Origin: Vitellaria paradoxa
Taxonomy: Eukaryota; Streptophyta; Magnoliopsida; Ericales; Sapotaceae
Direction of reading: 5' to 3'
DNA length: 64,000 nt
Assembly: GCA_019916065.1 (NCBI GenBank)
Contig: CM034240.1
Coordinates: forward strand, 38,243,389-38,307,388
Below are positions 54,101-63,185 of this stretch, piece after piece (within the stretch, counting starts at the first letter, position 1; every line of letters starts with the position of its first letter). The translations under genes were made by a program, and so were the position numbers. The notes below the pieces were generated by a model. It searched no databases. It was not told the origin of the DNA and worked only from the letters and a program-made list of their open reading frames with translations.

Positions 54101-56761
54101 TGATCAAAACTAACCATGCGAAGTCTAAAGGCCAACTTGTAGATTTGTTTACCAAAACTCTTGGAGGCCCTAGAGTGAATTGAAGTTTATTTATAACAAG
54201 CTTAGAATATATGACATATATGCTCTAACTTGAGGGGGAGTGCTAATGAATGTTTATTCATGTACCTAGGAAAATGTAACTAGTCTAGGTTCTTGATTTG
54301 AATTTATTGTATCTGTATAGTTGTGCATAAATACAAAGACTAACAACCCATGTTGGGAGTGTCAAGAACCTTCAGTCCTTTGAGTTTATAACAGAGGGCT
54401 CTAACATAAAAATAGTTTTTCTTGCATGCTTACTGGGCTGGATTACATTGACTTAATTATGAAAGTTGGATGGCTCTAATATAAAAATTAAAAGGCCAGG
54501 GATGGCATTATAAAATGAAGCGAAGTTTAAGACTTCTTGAAAATCAGAAGTTGAGCATTAGTATAGCTCTATCTATGACAAATCTGAACACAAACTCTAT
54601 TGGTATGGCCTGATCATCCTGGTTAACTGCTATCTCTAAAAACAGTGTTTGTCTTGCTGAATTTTGTATTTTTTGTTGTTTATGACATAGTTTGATTGAA
54701 GAAGGTGAAAGAATTTTGATTTTAATCATTTCATATGCTTTTGATATTTATGTTTTGGGAAGACCTATCTGCAATCTACAACAGCGAGACTTGAAGAATG
54801 GAGGATCAAACGAAGAGATACGGAGGAATGGATGAGGCATCGACAACTACCACCAGATCTTCAAGATCGTGTTCGTCGGTTTGTTCAATATAAATGGATT
54901 GCTACAAGGGGAGTAGATGAGGAAGAAATATTGCGGTCTTTGCCTTTGGACATCCGACGTCAAATCCAAAGGCATCTTTGTCTTGGCCTTGTTCGACGCG
55001 TAAGTTCTCCCCTCCTTCCCCCCCTCCAAAAAAAAAAAAAATTATTCTGTTGGAAATTTGTGTGTGATGACATGTCAACTTTACAAGCTTCACATATTTG
55101 AAATTTCAATTTGCTCATCATTTGGTATGGCACTTATTTGAATTACAAGAAGTGCATAAATTTGGAAGTAATGGAGCTTCATTCGATAGTAGACAAATTG
55201 CTGTAGATTATCTATCCAGAGATCACAGAAGAAACATAGAATATGCTATCTCAAATGTATGCATCTTATTTGACTTCAACAGTAGATAGCTTCAATTGGC
55301 TATTTTATGTTACTAGTTACCACACAAGTACATGGTATATCAAGTTGTAGTTCAAGCTGCAGTCTGGCAACCATTGAAGTTATTCCTGGAATAAGCAGAT
55401 GAGACTTTCCTTTTTTTTTTTTTGCCTTCCCCTTGAGAAGTTAAAGGGGACCAGTTCTGCATGATGCATGATGTTGCCTCCTCCTGAGTTTGAGCCACAG
55501 ATAGCTCTCTCGAGTTTATTGGCTCTGAGTTGATTCAAGCCATATGCTTCACATTTTTGAGATATCCTGGTAGATTAAGCAGCTGAACTTGCTTGATTTT
55601 AAGCCAAGTCATGGTTTTACATAAAACCAGGCAATTAAATGTGTTCAAGTTTGCTATTTGGAGACAAAAACCTGAGTAACTAGAGATTGTTTCAGAGTGT
55701 TGAATCTACAACCTCCAGGTTGCAAAGAAATAACTTTACCGGGCGCAAAGACTCACCCCTCAGTTTGCTATTTAAAGATACTATTTTAAAACACATGTTT
55801 AACTGAGTTATTTGAAGTTACATCATTATTGAGATTTTATTTGGCTTGGTTTTTGGTTTATCTGCCCTTTTTCTTTCAAAGTCAATTACCTTAGAAGACG
55901 AAATTGGACCTTGATAAATATTTCTAGTTTCTTTCTAACAGGCTAATTTTGTCAAGAATATCTTCTGTTCTAATTTGATTTACTGAACATACTACTTTGT
56001 CTCATTTCCAGGTTCCTTTCTTCTCACAAATGGATGATCAGCTTTTGGATGCGATATGTGAACGTCTTGTCTCATCTTTGAGCACCAAAGACAGCTACAT
56101 TGTTCGGGAAGATGATCCAGTCAACGAGATGCTTTTCATCATTAGAGGACAGCTTGAGAGCTCCACAACCAACGGTGGCCGCTCTGGATTCTTCAACTCC
56201 ATTACTCTCAAACCCGGTGACTTCTGCGGCGAAGAATTGCTGACATGGGCTTTAATGCCATCCTCAAACCTAAACCTTCCATCCTCAACTCGAACGGTCA
56301 AATCCCTTACTGAAGTCGAAGCATTTGCACTTAGAGCCGAAGACCTCAAGTTTGTCGCGAATCAGTTTAAACGTCTTCACAGTAAGAAATTACAGCATGC
56401 TTTTCGATACTATTCCCACCAATGGAGAACTTGGGGGGCTTGTTTCATACAAGCTGCATGGAGACGACTTAAAAGGAAGAAGCTGCAAGAAGAATTGTTG
56501 AGACAGGAGAACCTGTATTATACGCATCCTTTTCGAGAGAGCGATTACGATGGCAGTGTTTATGAGGTGGATGGTGGTGATGGCAACCCCGCCACAGATA
56601 ATGGTGCACAGCACCTTAGCGCTACCATTTTGGCCTCAAAATTTGCTGCAAATACTAGAAGGGGGGTTGCCCAGAAGGTCTCACTGGTGGAGCCTGCTGC
56701 CTCCAACTTAAAGATGCCAAAGCTGTTTAAGCCTGTGGAACCTGATTTCTCTTCCGAGTAG
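41673..56761 (+). CDS. CNGC16: cyclic nucleotide-gated channel 16, six exons
   Basis: Plasma-membrane cation (Ca2+-permeable) channel subunit gated by cyclic nucleotides and calmodulin. Exons 41673-42122, 42910-43122, 43276-43586, 47296-47407, 54763-54999 and 56012-56761 join in frame at GT-AG sites to 690 residues. Six transmembrane segments (about 45-320) include S4 near RLFVIFPLNQRIIK. The pore has YCLWWGLKSLSSYGQN with the GQN filter at 328-330. The linker has WMRHRQLPPDLQDRVRRF. The nucleotide-binding domain is 442-560, with the phosphate cassette at 500-537 (FCGEELLTWAL). A calmodulin IQ-type segment lies around 586-597 (FIQAAWRR). The N-terminus MNNLEHYSSSKLRNFPK and the C-terminus LKMPKLFKPVEPDF match the CNGC16/CNGC18 group, CNGC16 best (Arabidopsis CNGC16 is of similar length and is tied to pollen function). 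No stop or frameshift. Asp475 stands where relatives have glycine. Introns 3 and 4 are swollen by transposons. Confidence 0.95.
42910..43122 (+). CDS. CNGC16: CNGC16 exon 2 (residues 151-221)
   Basis: Acceptor TTGGCAG at 42909, then ILIWFVIPAVKAP through S3-S4 to LLASH, donor GTAAGC. Intron 1 is 787 bp and intron 2 is 153 bp. Confidence 0.94.
43276..43586 (+). CDS. CNGC16: CNGC16 exon 3 (residues 222-325, part)
   Basis: Acceptor AGTGCAG, then VLGASWYVLSIERQYSCW (S5), a cysteine-rich extracellular turret and the start of the pore helix. Ends in phase 2 at CTAAG|GTATGC. Confidence 0.94.
43587..47295 (+). other. CNGC16 intron 3 (3.7 kb) with TE sequence
   Basis: Contains a (TG)n-like stretch near 43670-43685 and a plus-strand CTTTATATTAG-bearing region at 44080-44900 that may be an old reversed LTR. 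It also holds the LTR-like block 45560-46424. 46700-46800 has GTCCAGACCATAAG and GTTTAGACCATAG words. No other gene seen. Confidence 0.6.
45560..46424 (-). repeat. reversed gypsy-type LTR fragment in intron 3
   Basis: Read on the minus strand from 46424 it begins TGTGATGACTCGGTGTTTTG, a decayed TGTAATGACCCG-type LTR start, and carries GAAGAAG/TCC runs (45750-45785). The left limit near the poly-A at 45590 is approximate; no target-site duplication was found. Confidence 0.4.
47296..47407 (+). CDS. CNGC16: CNGC16 exon 4 (residues 325-362)
   Basis: Acceptor GATATACAG, then SSYGQNLNASTHVGETLFC (selectivity filter) and S6 through LIGKMQ, donor GTATTA. It restores the phase left by exon 3 exactly. 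It is too short to stand out as an ORF and was found by frame continuity. Confidence 0.93.
48235..49500 (-). pseudogene. Ty1/copia gag and protease start, minus strand
   Basis: Minus-strand frames from 49496 read KLNGTNYLTWSHTVRIF (copia gag N-terminal motif), a UBN2-type middle part, and a glycine-rich stretch. A shortened zinc knuckle (KCDHYYCWKK) and a protease entry resembling DSGA...GNPSLFSNL near 48370-48300 follow. A run of 19 A (49203-49221 on the plus strand) and many stops interrupt it. RT and LTRs are absent, so it is a 3'-truncated fragment. Confidence 0.75.
49945..50862 (+). pseudogene. copia gag with zinc knuckle
   Basis: ATG at 49945 (ESKTLSLQLTTRKLNGSN), then a stop, then the UBN2-type core (YDAWIQEDAHIVSLLWNSM, KKIWDYIRLLFSND). 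Next come LQFLAGLNPEFEPMKAQI, a Gly/Arg-rich RGGGGRGRGGHGKG stretch and a complete CCHC knuckle CTNCGKPRHTHERC (50675-50715). Stops near 50001, 50088 and 50351. Structural protein of the element. Confidence 0.85.
50863..52010 (+). pseudogene. copia protease and integrase
   Basis: The protease active site reads WIIDSGVSNHMYG (50940-50978; D-S-G-V, usually D-S-G-A). GAG-pre-integrase follows with HCRLSHPFLDRLKRM and NCESYQLGKH, where the second zinc cysteine is Tyr. The integrase core has VHSDVWGPS, FVIFVDDFSRMTWIY and, after a stop/frameshift near 51645, RSDNAKEYF. TPQQNRVAERKN supplies the catalytic glutamate. Degenerate. Confidence 0.85.
52560..53420 (+). pseudogene. copia reverse transcriptase, degenerate
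   Basis: NSEMFVLRGNDTWDIITL opens RT. Downstream frames give HGDLAKELYIEQPPGYV, LCKLKKSLYGLE-SPR and the active site as LMYVNDIII (near 53091-53117), with Asn where the first catalytic Asp of YVDD belongs. It ends in RLVGKLNYLTI-RP just before the scrambled block. Confidence 0.85.
53421..53688. repeat. scrambled direct and inverted repeats inside the copia element
   Basis: About 270 bases replace the roughly 75 bases expected between the RT end (RPDI) and the ILRYLK motif. GACATCATAGTACAATA recurs three times in tandem. ATCATAGTACAATA and TATTGTACTATGAT form a perfect inverted pair around 53495-53524. TTAGGTATTGT and ACAATACCTAA are inverted, and ACGAGGTGAATCACCTCGT is palindromic. It looks like filler DNA made by template switching from local sequence. 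Confidence 0.7.
53689..54183 (+). pseudogene. copia RNase H
   Basis: ILRYLKNTPGTGLLYRD leads into RNase H: YTDVNWAGSPSDKRSTTRY, SSTESEYKVMAHTSCE, LCDNQAAIHIASN and HERTKYIKVDCHFVR, ending KGQLVDLFTKTL. Acidic residues of the catalytic site are present; a few stops earlier in the frame. Terminates at 54183. Confidence 0.88.
54229..54240 (+). other. polypurine tract of the copia element
   Basis: CTTGAGGGGGAG directly before the LTR, the usual copia form. Confidence 0.85.
54241..54406 (+). repeat. 3' LTR of the copia element, 166 bp
   Basis: Begins TGCTAATGAATG and ends CTCTAACA; the ends are imperfect inverted repeats (TGTTA/TAACA type). Short LTR, as in several copia lineages. Confidence 0.8.
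54763..54999 (+). CDS. CNGC16: CNGC16 exon 5 (residues 363-441)
   Basis: Acceptor GGGAAG, then TYLQSTTARLEEW, WMRHRQLPPDLQDRV and VQYKWIATRGVDEEEIL up to LVRR, donor GTAAGT. C-linker region that couples nucleotide binding to the pore. Confidence 0.94.
55000..56011 (+). other. CNGC16 intron 5 (1.0 kb)
   Basis: Ordinary T-rich intron with acceptor CATTTCCAG; nothing else seen. Confidence 0.85.
56012..56761 (+). CDS. CNGC16: CNGC16 exon 6 (residues 442-690)
   Basis: VPFFSQMDDQLLDAICERL opens the cyclic nucleotide-binding domain. The phosphate-binding cassette (FFNSITLKPGDFCGEELL, LPSSTRTV), hinge VEAFALRAEDL, calmodulin IQ-type helix and an acidic C-terminal tail follow to the TAG at 56759. 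Confidence 0.96.
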   Translation, partial: VPFFSQMDDQLLDAICERLVSSLSTKDSYIVREDDPVNEMLFIIRGQLESSTTNGGRSGFFNSITLKPGDFCGEELLTWALMPSSNLNLPSSTRTVKSLTEVEAFALRAEDLKFVANQFKRLHSKKLQHAFRYYSHQWRTWGACFIQAAWRRLKRKKLQEELLRQENLYYTHPFRESDYDGSVYEVDGGDGNPATDNGAQHLSATILASKFAANTRRGVAQKVSLVEPAASNLKMPKLFKPVEPDFSSE

Positions 56762-56840
56762 GAACGTTATGATGATCAGCTAATCTCGGAAGGAGCATCG
56801 ATGTATTGGGTAGGGTTCCTTTTATATATATACACAGATA

Positions 56841-56846
56841 AATAAA
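56841..56846 (+). terminator. CNGC16: AATAAA poly(A) signal candidate for CNGC16
   Basis: AATAAA 80 bases after the stop codon, in a T/A-rich 3' end. The cleavage site cannot be seen from sequence alone. Confidence 0.6.
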
Positions 56847-56849
56847 AGA

Positions 56850-58271
56850 TTTTTCAATTGATACGTACATTGTGGTTTCTGAAGAACTATAGCTGAGTTT
56901 GTAACCATAATAGCTACCTAGTAGTTATGAACTAGTGTCGACTTCAAGTTAGACTCACGAGAGACTTAACACGTCAGGACCTCGTTTTCAATTGTCAGAC
57001 CCATCTTAAGAAAATTATTATTATTATTATTTATATTCTTTTGTTGACTTTTAAATTATAAAATATAATTTATTATCATTTTAAATAGAATGTAATCATT
57101 ATTTAATTATTTTATTAACTTTTAATTTATGAAATACATAATTTTTTATTTTAATTAATGTTATAATATATTATTTCTATTGTTTTTTAATAAAATATTA
57201 ATATTTGAGACATAAACATATATATATATATATATTATTGCCAAGATCTCATTATATTGGGACTTGTATGTCGAGTAGGCACATTTGTATCATCTCATGC
57301 CATTATTTGAAGTTGGTGCCTATACTTCTTTTGTAGCCAATGGAGGGAGCCAAGAGTAATTTGTGGCTGTTGATGGTGCATCACTACTATTCTAATACTG
57401 GAAGTTGTACGGTTGATGTCATGTTGATAGTGTCCACAATTTCTTTTCAATCCGTATGATTTTCATTTATATGCCAACCCAAATATGTGCATTATATTAG
57501 TATTCTACAATTAAATTTTTAATCTCATGATGGTATCAGATGCGAGTGTTGGTGTAGCAGTAAAATTAATTATTATATTAGTGATTCACAACTTTTCCTA
57601 GTGCTTGAATTTTACTTTGGATTAAGATTCGTTATTGGAAAAAGTACTTTTAATGATTGTAAAAAGTTTCGTTAATTATACATGTAAAAGTAGTCACTAA
57701 TTGCGGTAGATTCTTGACAATCATTGATTTAGAAGTGATAAAAGGTTTTAGCAACCGTTTAGTAGCAATCGCTAGATATTTAGCGTTGAATTCTAGCAAT
57801 TGCCAAAAATGAGCTTTTATGTAATTCAAAACCACCGCAAAAGGACAATAGCTAAAGGTATAATGACGGTTGTTACAGAAAAGTCTCTATGACTAATTAA
57901 GTAATTGTTAAAGATATAATGATGGTCGTTAATGATATCTATTTGTACATACAATCATTAAATCCTTGTATATATATTTGTACATAATTTGTATTATTTA
58001 TCAATCACATTCACAAAGTTAAATTTATACTCAAATTCACAACATAAATCTAATTAAAAGCTAATAACTGAAACAAATATTATTGTACAAGAACAAAATT
58101 TATAATTTTACAAGTAAAAAATTTATCCGATTTACAAAATATTACAAATACAATTGAAAAAACAATCTCTGCATCTAGAAGTGTAGCTGGCGCAGATCAA
58201 ACTTGAAAATCTAATATACAATTAGTCTTGAAATTATCATTAAGAAAGCTTAAATTTAATAAGTGAAATAT
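56850..58271. other. intergenic, AT-rich, old DNA-transposon-like debris
   Basis: (TA)n at 57219-57236. 57580-57920 carries related words (TAGCAATCGCTAG, AGCAATTGCC, ATAATGACGGTTGTTA, ATAATGATGGTCGTTA), reminiscent of CACTA interior repeats. No ends identified, no gene. Confidence 0.4.
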
Positions 58272-58840
58272 GTCGACTACAGGCGCCTCCTAAATCAGAA
58301 CCTGCATCATTTGTTCCAACAATTTTCTAGCACTAAGGAGGTGTTACGTGTGTCATCTCGAGTCAACTAAGTTCGTGTACTCAGTTTTAGTTATTAACTC
58401 AAAATATGATTATACAAAGTTTAAGTAAACTTGAAACTATAATTGTCAACCATAGGCATGCCAGGACTCAAAATCACACATCATTCATTCCTACAAATCT
58501 CTAGTACTTAGAAGCCACTGCGCATTGTTGACTTAAAATACGAATGCATAAAGTTTCAAGTTTAAACTTGAAACTACAATTGTTAAATACGAGTAACACG
58601 TTACTTAGAATTCTGCGCCATTTGTTCCTGCTAATCCTTAGTGCCTAAGAAGCTTCATGGGTCGAGTCTCATAGATAACCGAGACCATTTAATTGGTTTG
58701 GGCTGTTAACTCAATATATGAACTATCTAAGTTTCGTGTTTAAATTTGAAGGTACAATTATTGACTACGAGCACCTTGAGACTCAAAATCCCACACCTTT
58801 TATTCTTACAAATAACTAGTGCATAGAAATTGCTATCAAA
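58272..58840. repeat. degenerate tandem repeat, about 4 units of 140-175 bp
   Basis: Each unit has GACTACGAGCACC-like, CTCAAAATC-CACA, CATTTGTTCCTACAA, CTAGTGC-TAGAAG and AACTTGAAACTACAATTGT segments in the same order. Units start near 58272, 58447, 58586 and 58756. Non-coding. Confidence 0.7.
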
Positions 58841-59929
58841 AATCTATATGCTATATACCCTAAATACTATACCACAAAAAAAAAAAAAAGGAATAACAAA
58901 ATGAAGGTAAAAGAGGCATAAAATTTTACCAAGAAAAAATCTAAATCAAAAAAAACCTTGAGTATTTCACTATAAACACATTTTTGACTACAAACACTCT
59001 CAACTTGATGATAGTTTCAAATCCGCGAATGTGTATCATTGACTCTTTACTCGAATCCTTAATGCCCCAAACACAAGCAAAAACCATAATCTTCAAATTC
59101 TTGAAGAACAACTATATCCTCAGCGACTGGTGAATTTATAGCACACAAAATCTGACATCATTCGAATTACCACATAAAATAAAATAAAATAAAATTAATT
59201 TGCATGCGATTTGTTTGATGAGAAGCAAATTTACTATATATTTTCTTTATTTTTAGTAACTAGTCTATTTATTTTTATTATTTTTATTTTTCAAAAAATA
59301 TTCAAATTTATATTAATAAAAAATTATAATTTAAAAAAATAATTTTTAAGTGTTAACAGAATATAGTGTGAGAAAGGAGATCAATGAGAAAGAGAAAAAG
59401 AAATAAGCGAAAAAAATGAATTTAAATGAGAGCCATTAGATTTCGTCCAAAAAATTCAACGGTTCACATTGCAATGGACCATAATCTGGTGAACTGCACA
59501 CCAAACATACCCTCAACCGAAGTATACCTAGCTAATTCTTAAAGATTCACACTACAAAGACAATATTTGACAGATAGGAATAAAATAGAATAGAATAAAA
59601 TGAGAGGTGAGAATGAAATTAAATGCTCGTTCTATTCCTTTATTTAGTTTATTTAGTTGCCAATATGAAAAACATGAGAATGGAATAGAGATTCATGTTT
59701 CTATAATTTGATTACATATTTTAAATATGATAAAATAAAATGAAAAATAATAAAAATTACTAACATCAATTTTTTAAAAATTATAAATAAATTTAATTTG
59801 TTTACATTTTTAACAATTATAAAAAATAATGTTGATGAATACTTCTCATCTTTTGATAAGCACATAATACAAATTTAAGCGAAAAGAGACTCAATGATAA
59901 AATGATAATTTTTTTGGTACAAATTGGAA
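58841..59929. other. AT-rich intergenic sequence
   Basis: Poly-A near 58876 and a TAAAATAAAAT run near 59177. No gene seen. Confidence 0.5.
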
Positions 59930-60830
59930 TTGGTTTGAAATTTGCTTGATTGATAAAAATATGTTAAGAAATTTTTTTCAACCATTTAAAAAGCCCATAA
60001 TGTGTATTTAGGCCTAAAACCAAGGCTAGGGTTAAAATGATATATATATATATATATATATATTTTTTGGCCGATGGAATTGACACAAAATTTGCGATGT
60101 AAATAAGAAACTTATTTTAGAATATTTCTCAGTTCTTTAAGAATCTCAAAATGTGAATGTGGGTTGTAAATGGCTCAAGTGTAAGACCATCATTTTCTAG
60201 TTCGCGTTTAGATCGGATAAAAAAATTTTTTAACTATTAAGAAACATATCAATGCATTTTATTAGTCTTTTAGGAAGTTCAGAATACGAATCTGGGCCAA
60301 AAATAAATTTAGGGGTAAAATAGTCATTTTATACTTCGAATTCAAATCAAGTCAAAATTTGTTTAATTATTAAGAAATATGTAGATAAATATTATTTAAC
60401 TTTTGGGTAGCTAGCAATACAATTTTAATCCAAAAAAAGGTAAAAGGTAAAATCATCATTTTACAGCTTGGGCTTGGATTGAGCTAAAATTTACTTATTT
60501 ATTTAAAGAATATGTCAATGAATATATTTTTAGCCTTTTGGGAAGCCCAGAAGACGAATCTAAGCAAAAAATAGGTATAGAGATTAAATAGTCATTTTAC
60601 GACCCTAATTTGAGTCGGACTAAAATTTACTTAACTATTAGAAATTATGTTGATGGATTTTTTTTTTTATCCTTTTGGGTTGCTTAAAATGCGAATTTGG
60701 ATAAAAATAATGTCCAGAGCTAAAATATCATCATTTTACACCTTGAGAGTTCGGATTGGGTTAAAATTGTTTAACTATTAAGAAACATATCAATAAATAT
60801 TTTTTTTACCTTTAGGAGAAGTCTAAAATA
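59930..60830. repeat. tandem repeat, 6-7 units, period about 135 bp
   Basis: The marker TTAACTATTAAGAAA-like string falls at 60230, 60363, about 60496, 60631 and 60771 (spacing 133-140). Each unit also has TTTTGGGAAGCCCAGAA, CGAATCTGGGCAAAAAATA and GGTAAAATAGTCATTTTA-like segments. Earlier, more diverged units begin near 59930. A (TA)n run (60039-60063) sits inside one unit. Confidence 0.8.
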
Positions 60831-62440
60831 CCAGTCACGACCTTCTCTTTTTCTAAAAAGAAATGAAAATTAGGTAATGAAATGGAATAGAGTTTTTTAG
60901 GGAATGATCATTCTTGCTCTAAAAAATTGTTCCAAACGGGATAATAGAATAAAAGTATAAAAATGATCATTCCATTTCAATATAAACTAACCCCAGCTAT
61001 ATGTGTCCAACCTCGACTATAATCATTTTTTTTCCTTTTTTAACAACTTGCAAATGATGGTTTATGACTACCACATTTAAACACCTTAAGTTTTAAGTTA
61101 TTCGAGTTTCGAGCCTGACTTGAGCAATTAATCCAACCTCAAGCTTAAACTCAATTTGAACTTTGATATGAAAAATATAGAATTGAGCTCGACTCAAAAA
61201 TAGTTCAATTAAACCAAAAATGATGCCCTTTTATTCTAAAATATAATAAATAAGATATTATAAAAATATAATAAAATATTATTAAAAATATAAAAATATT
61301 ATATATGTATATTATTTTATCGAGTTGACTCACAAGCTTTCAAGCTCAACTTTTCTAAACTCGAATTCGAGCTCGAATCTAAAACGAATTACAAATAAAA
61401 CTTGATTCGAGTTCGTTTTTAATTCGTTTTAATTATGAACCAAACTCAAGCCAAGTTTTATTTTTGACGAGTTTAAATAACTCACGAATAATTCGATTCG
61501 TTTTTACTCCTAACCATAACCACCTACTATATATGACTATATACGATATATGATGATTTGATAGTGAAATAAGACCAATTGGAAGCTTGCCGGTGCCGTT
61601 AATTATATTGCTTTGGAAGTAATTTACGTAAAAACATAAAGACAAATTACTTTTTTGTGACTACGAAAAAATGAGGGCTGTTAACTTTTCAAAAATCAGA
61701 GTTAGTTTACCTACAAGTTCAAAATTATCGAGCATGGTAAATTTATTAATTTAATAAGATTGATAAAGTAAATCTCTTTTTACTTGTTGAATTGTAACAA
61801 ATTTTTAAATGGAGAGTCAACATTCTATTTCTATTTAAGCAGGTAAATTTTAGTGAAATATGTTGAGAAATTAATAAATATAATACCAATTAAATGGAAT
61901 TTGATTCCCTTCTTAAGTTGATTTAATTATCATAGGTGTCAAGACAACCAACGCGCATTATTATAATTAAATAAAATTATCATTAATTAATCTAACAAGC
62001 AATCCACTTGCCTGATTAACTTTTAAAAAATCATTCCCTTTCCTGAATTCATAATGAAATCTCGCTTTCGGAGCTAACTACAAAATCTGTGGACCTTAAG
62101 CCAAGACTTTTGTAAAAATAATTACCTTTTTTTTTTCTTTTTTAACATACATTTTTTACTCAGGTTAAAAAAATAAAAAATAAAAACTAATTTATGACAA
62201 TTCTTTTTATCAAAAAATTAATAGAAAAGTTTCGGTGCCACTTTTATAATAAAAATGTATTGTCGCGGGTTATTTGTTTCAAAATAAGAGACCCACAATC
62301 GTACCCCATTATTGTGGTGTAAATTAAATTATATATATAAATTCTATTTTTTTCTAATTTGGAAGAAAGATAGAATTAATTGAATTCTGATTATATAATT
62401 ATATTCATTTTTTATTTTAAATTTGTGTAAAGGCTTTATC

Positions 62441-62443
<3 letters not shown>
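60831..62443. other. AT-rich intergenic sequence
   Basis: No gene seen. 61330-61500 has many TCGAGTTCGAG/ATTCGAGCTCG words (a short degenerate repeat). The open frame 61433-61645 (minus) shows no motif. Confidence 0.45.

Positions 62444-62487
<44 letters not shown>
62444..62487. repeat. (TA)22 microsatellite
   Basis: An uninterrupted TA run of about 44 bases; likely variable in length between individuals. Confidence 0.9.
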
Positions 62488-62489
<2 letters not shown>

Positions 62490-62839
62490 AATTACGATTG
62501 CTTCATGGATGGAGGGGACTTGGACATAGATAGAGTTAGATTTTATTTTTATGCAATGATGCTTTTTTTTTAAAATTATTTAAGTATTTGAATTGTCTAA
62601 TTCTAAATCAACATCTATTTGAATGGTCTAAGACTGCTGGTTTAGGCAAAGACAAGTGAAGGAAGGAAAGTCAGCACACACATGCGATCGAGGCTAGTTG
62701 ACAAATTAGGAAAGACTACTAGACTAGTGGACAAAGCGCACGAGGCCAGTTGGCAAATTAGGAGAAACCTCTAGGCAATGTTTGCTCGTGAGATATGTGG
62801 TGGGGATTGAATTATCAATTTGTAGAGTCTACCTCATCC
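62488..62839. other. intergenic, short local duplication
   Basis: GACAAATTAGGAAAGACTAC (about 62700) and GCAAATTAGGAGAAACCTC (about 62753) form a diverged direct repeat with GAGGCTAGTTG/GAGGCCAGTTG. No gene. Confidence 0.5.
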
Positions 62840-63185
62840 CGTGTTTGGTAAAAAAGATGAATATTTGATATGGAGTTCACTCTTAATTTCATATGCCTCA
62901 AAGTAGGAGATATGTAAATAATGTAATACCGGGTTTGATATTGTATATTAGCATAATCGGATTAGTTTCTCACCAAAATTTAAAAGTTTAAAATTATTTC
63001 TTATTATGTCGTTTATTAAATCGTATATTTTATCTAACTTTATATCCCATTAATCAAATACTGAAAACATGATTCCATATTAAAAGAAAACCATCATATG
63101 ATATATTCAATCCAATACATTATCTCATAGTATTACTTATTCCTTCTTATTCATCCCTGCAAGCAAACGTAACCTTATAACACTT
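62840..63185. repeat. MITE-like block
   Basis: Begins CGTGTTTGGTAAAA and ends with CAAGCAAACGTAAC, and is AT-rich throughout. The outer GTTTG/CAAAC ends and the size suggest a non-autonomous DNA transposon; the target duplication was not resolved. Confidence 0.35.

Larger units (their letters stand above)
49780..54406 (+). mobile_element. Ty1/copia retrotransposon, sense to CNGC16, 5' LTR not found
   Basis: Leader, gag, protease, integrase, RT, RNase H, polypurine tract and a 166-bp 3' LTR follow in order. I could not find the matching 5' LTR or a primer binding site upstream of 49780, nor a target-site duplication, so the left end is lost or replaced. The left limit is approximate. Confidence 0.82.
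47408..54762 (+). other. CNGC16 intron 4 (7.36 kb) with two copia remnants
   Basis: About 47408-48230 and 54407-54762 look like native intron; the rest is two Ty1/copia remnants in opposite orientation (next entries). Both flanking exons are intact, so splicing across the intron would give the normal protein. Confidence 0.85.

Noticed and set aside
54397..54490. GGCTCTAA-C/T-ATAAAAAT twice, 74 bases apart, at the copia LTR end
   Set aside because: Could hint at a target duplication, but one copy overlaps the LTR end itself and no left-hand partner exists; too weak to call.
1818..62320. Resemblance between 1818-1865 and 62236-62320 (TTATAATAAAAATGTA and GACCCACAAT words)
   Set aside because: Short, AT-rich and without matching flanks; not enough to call a shared element.
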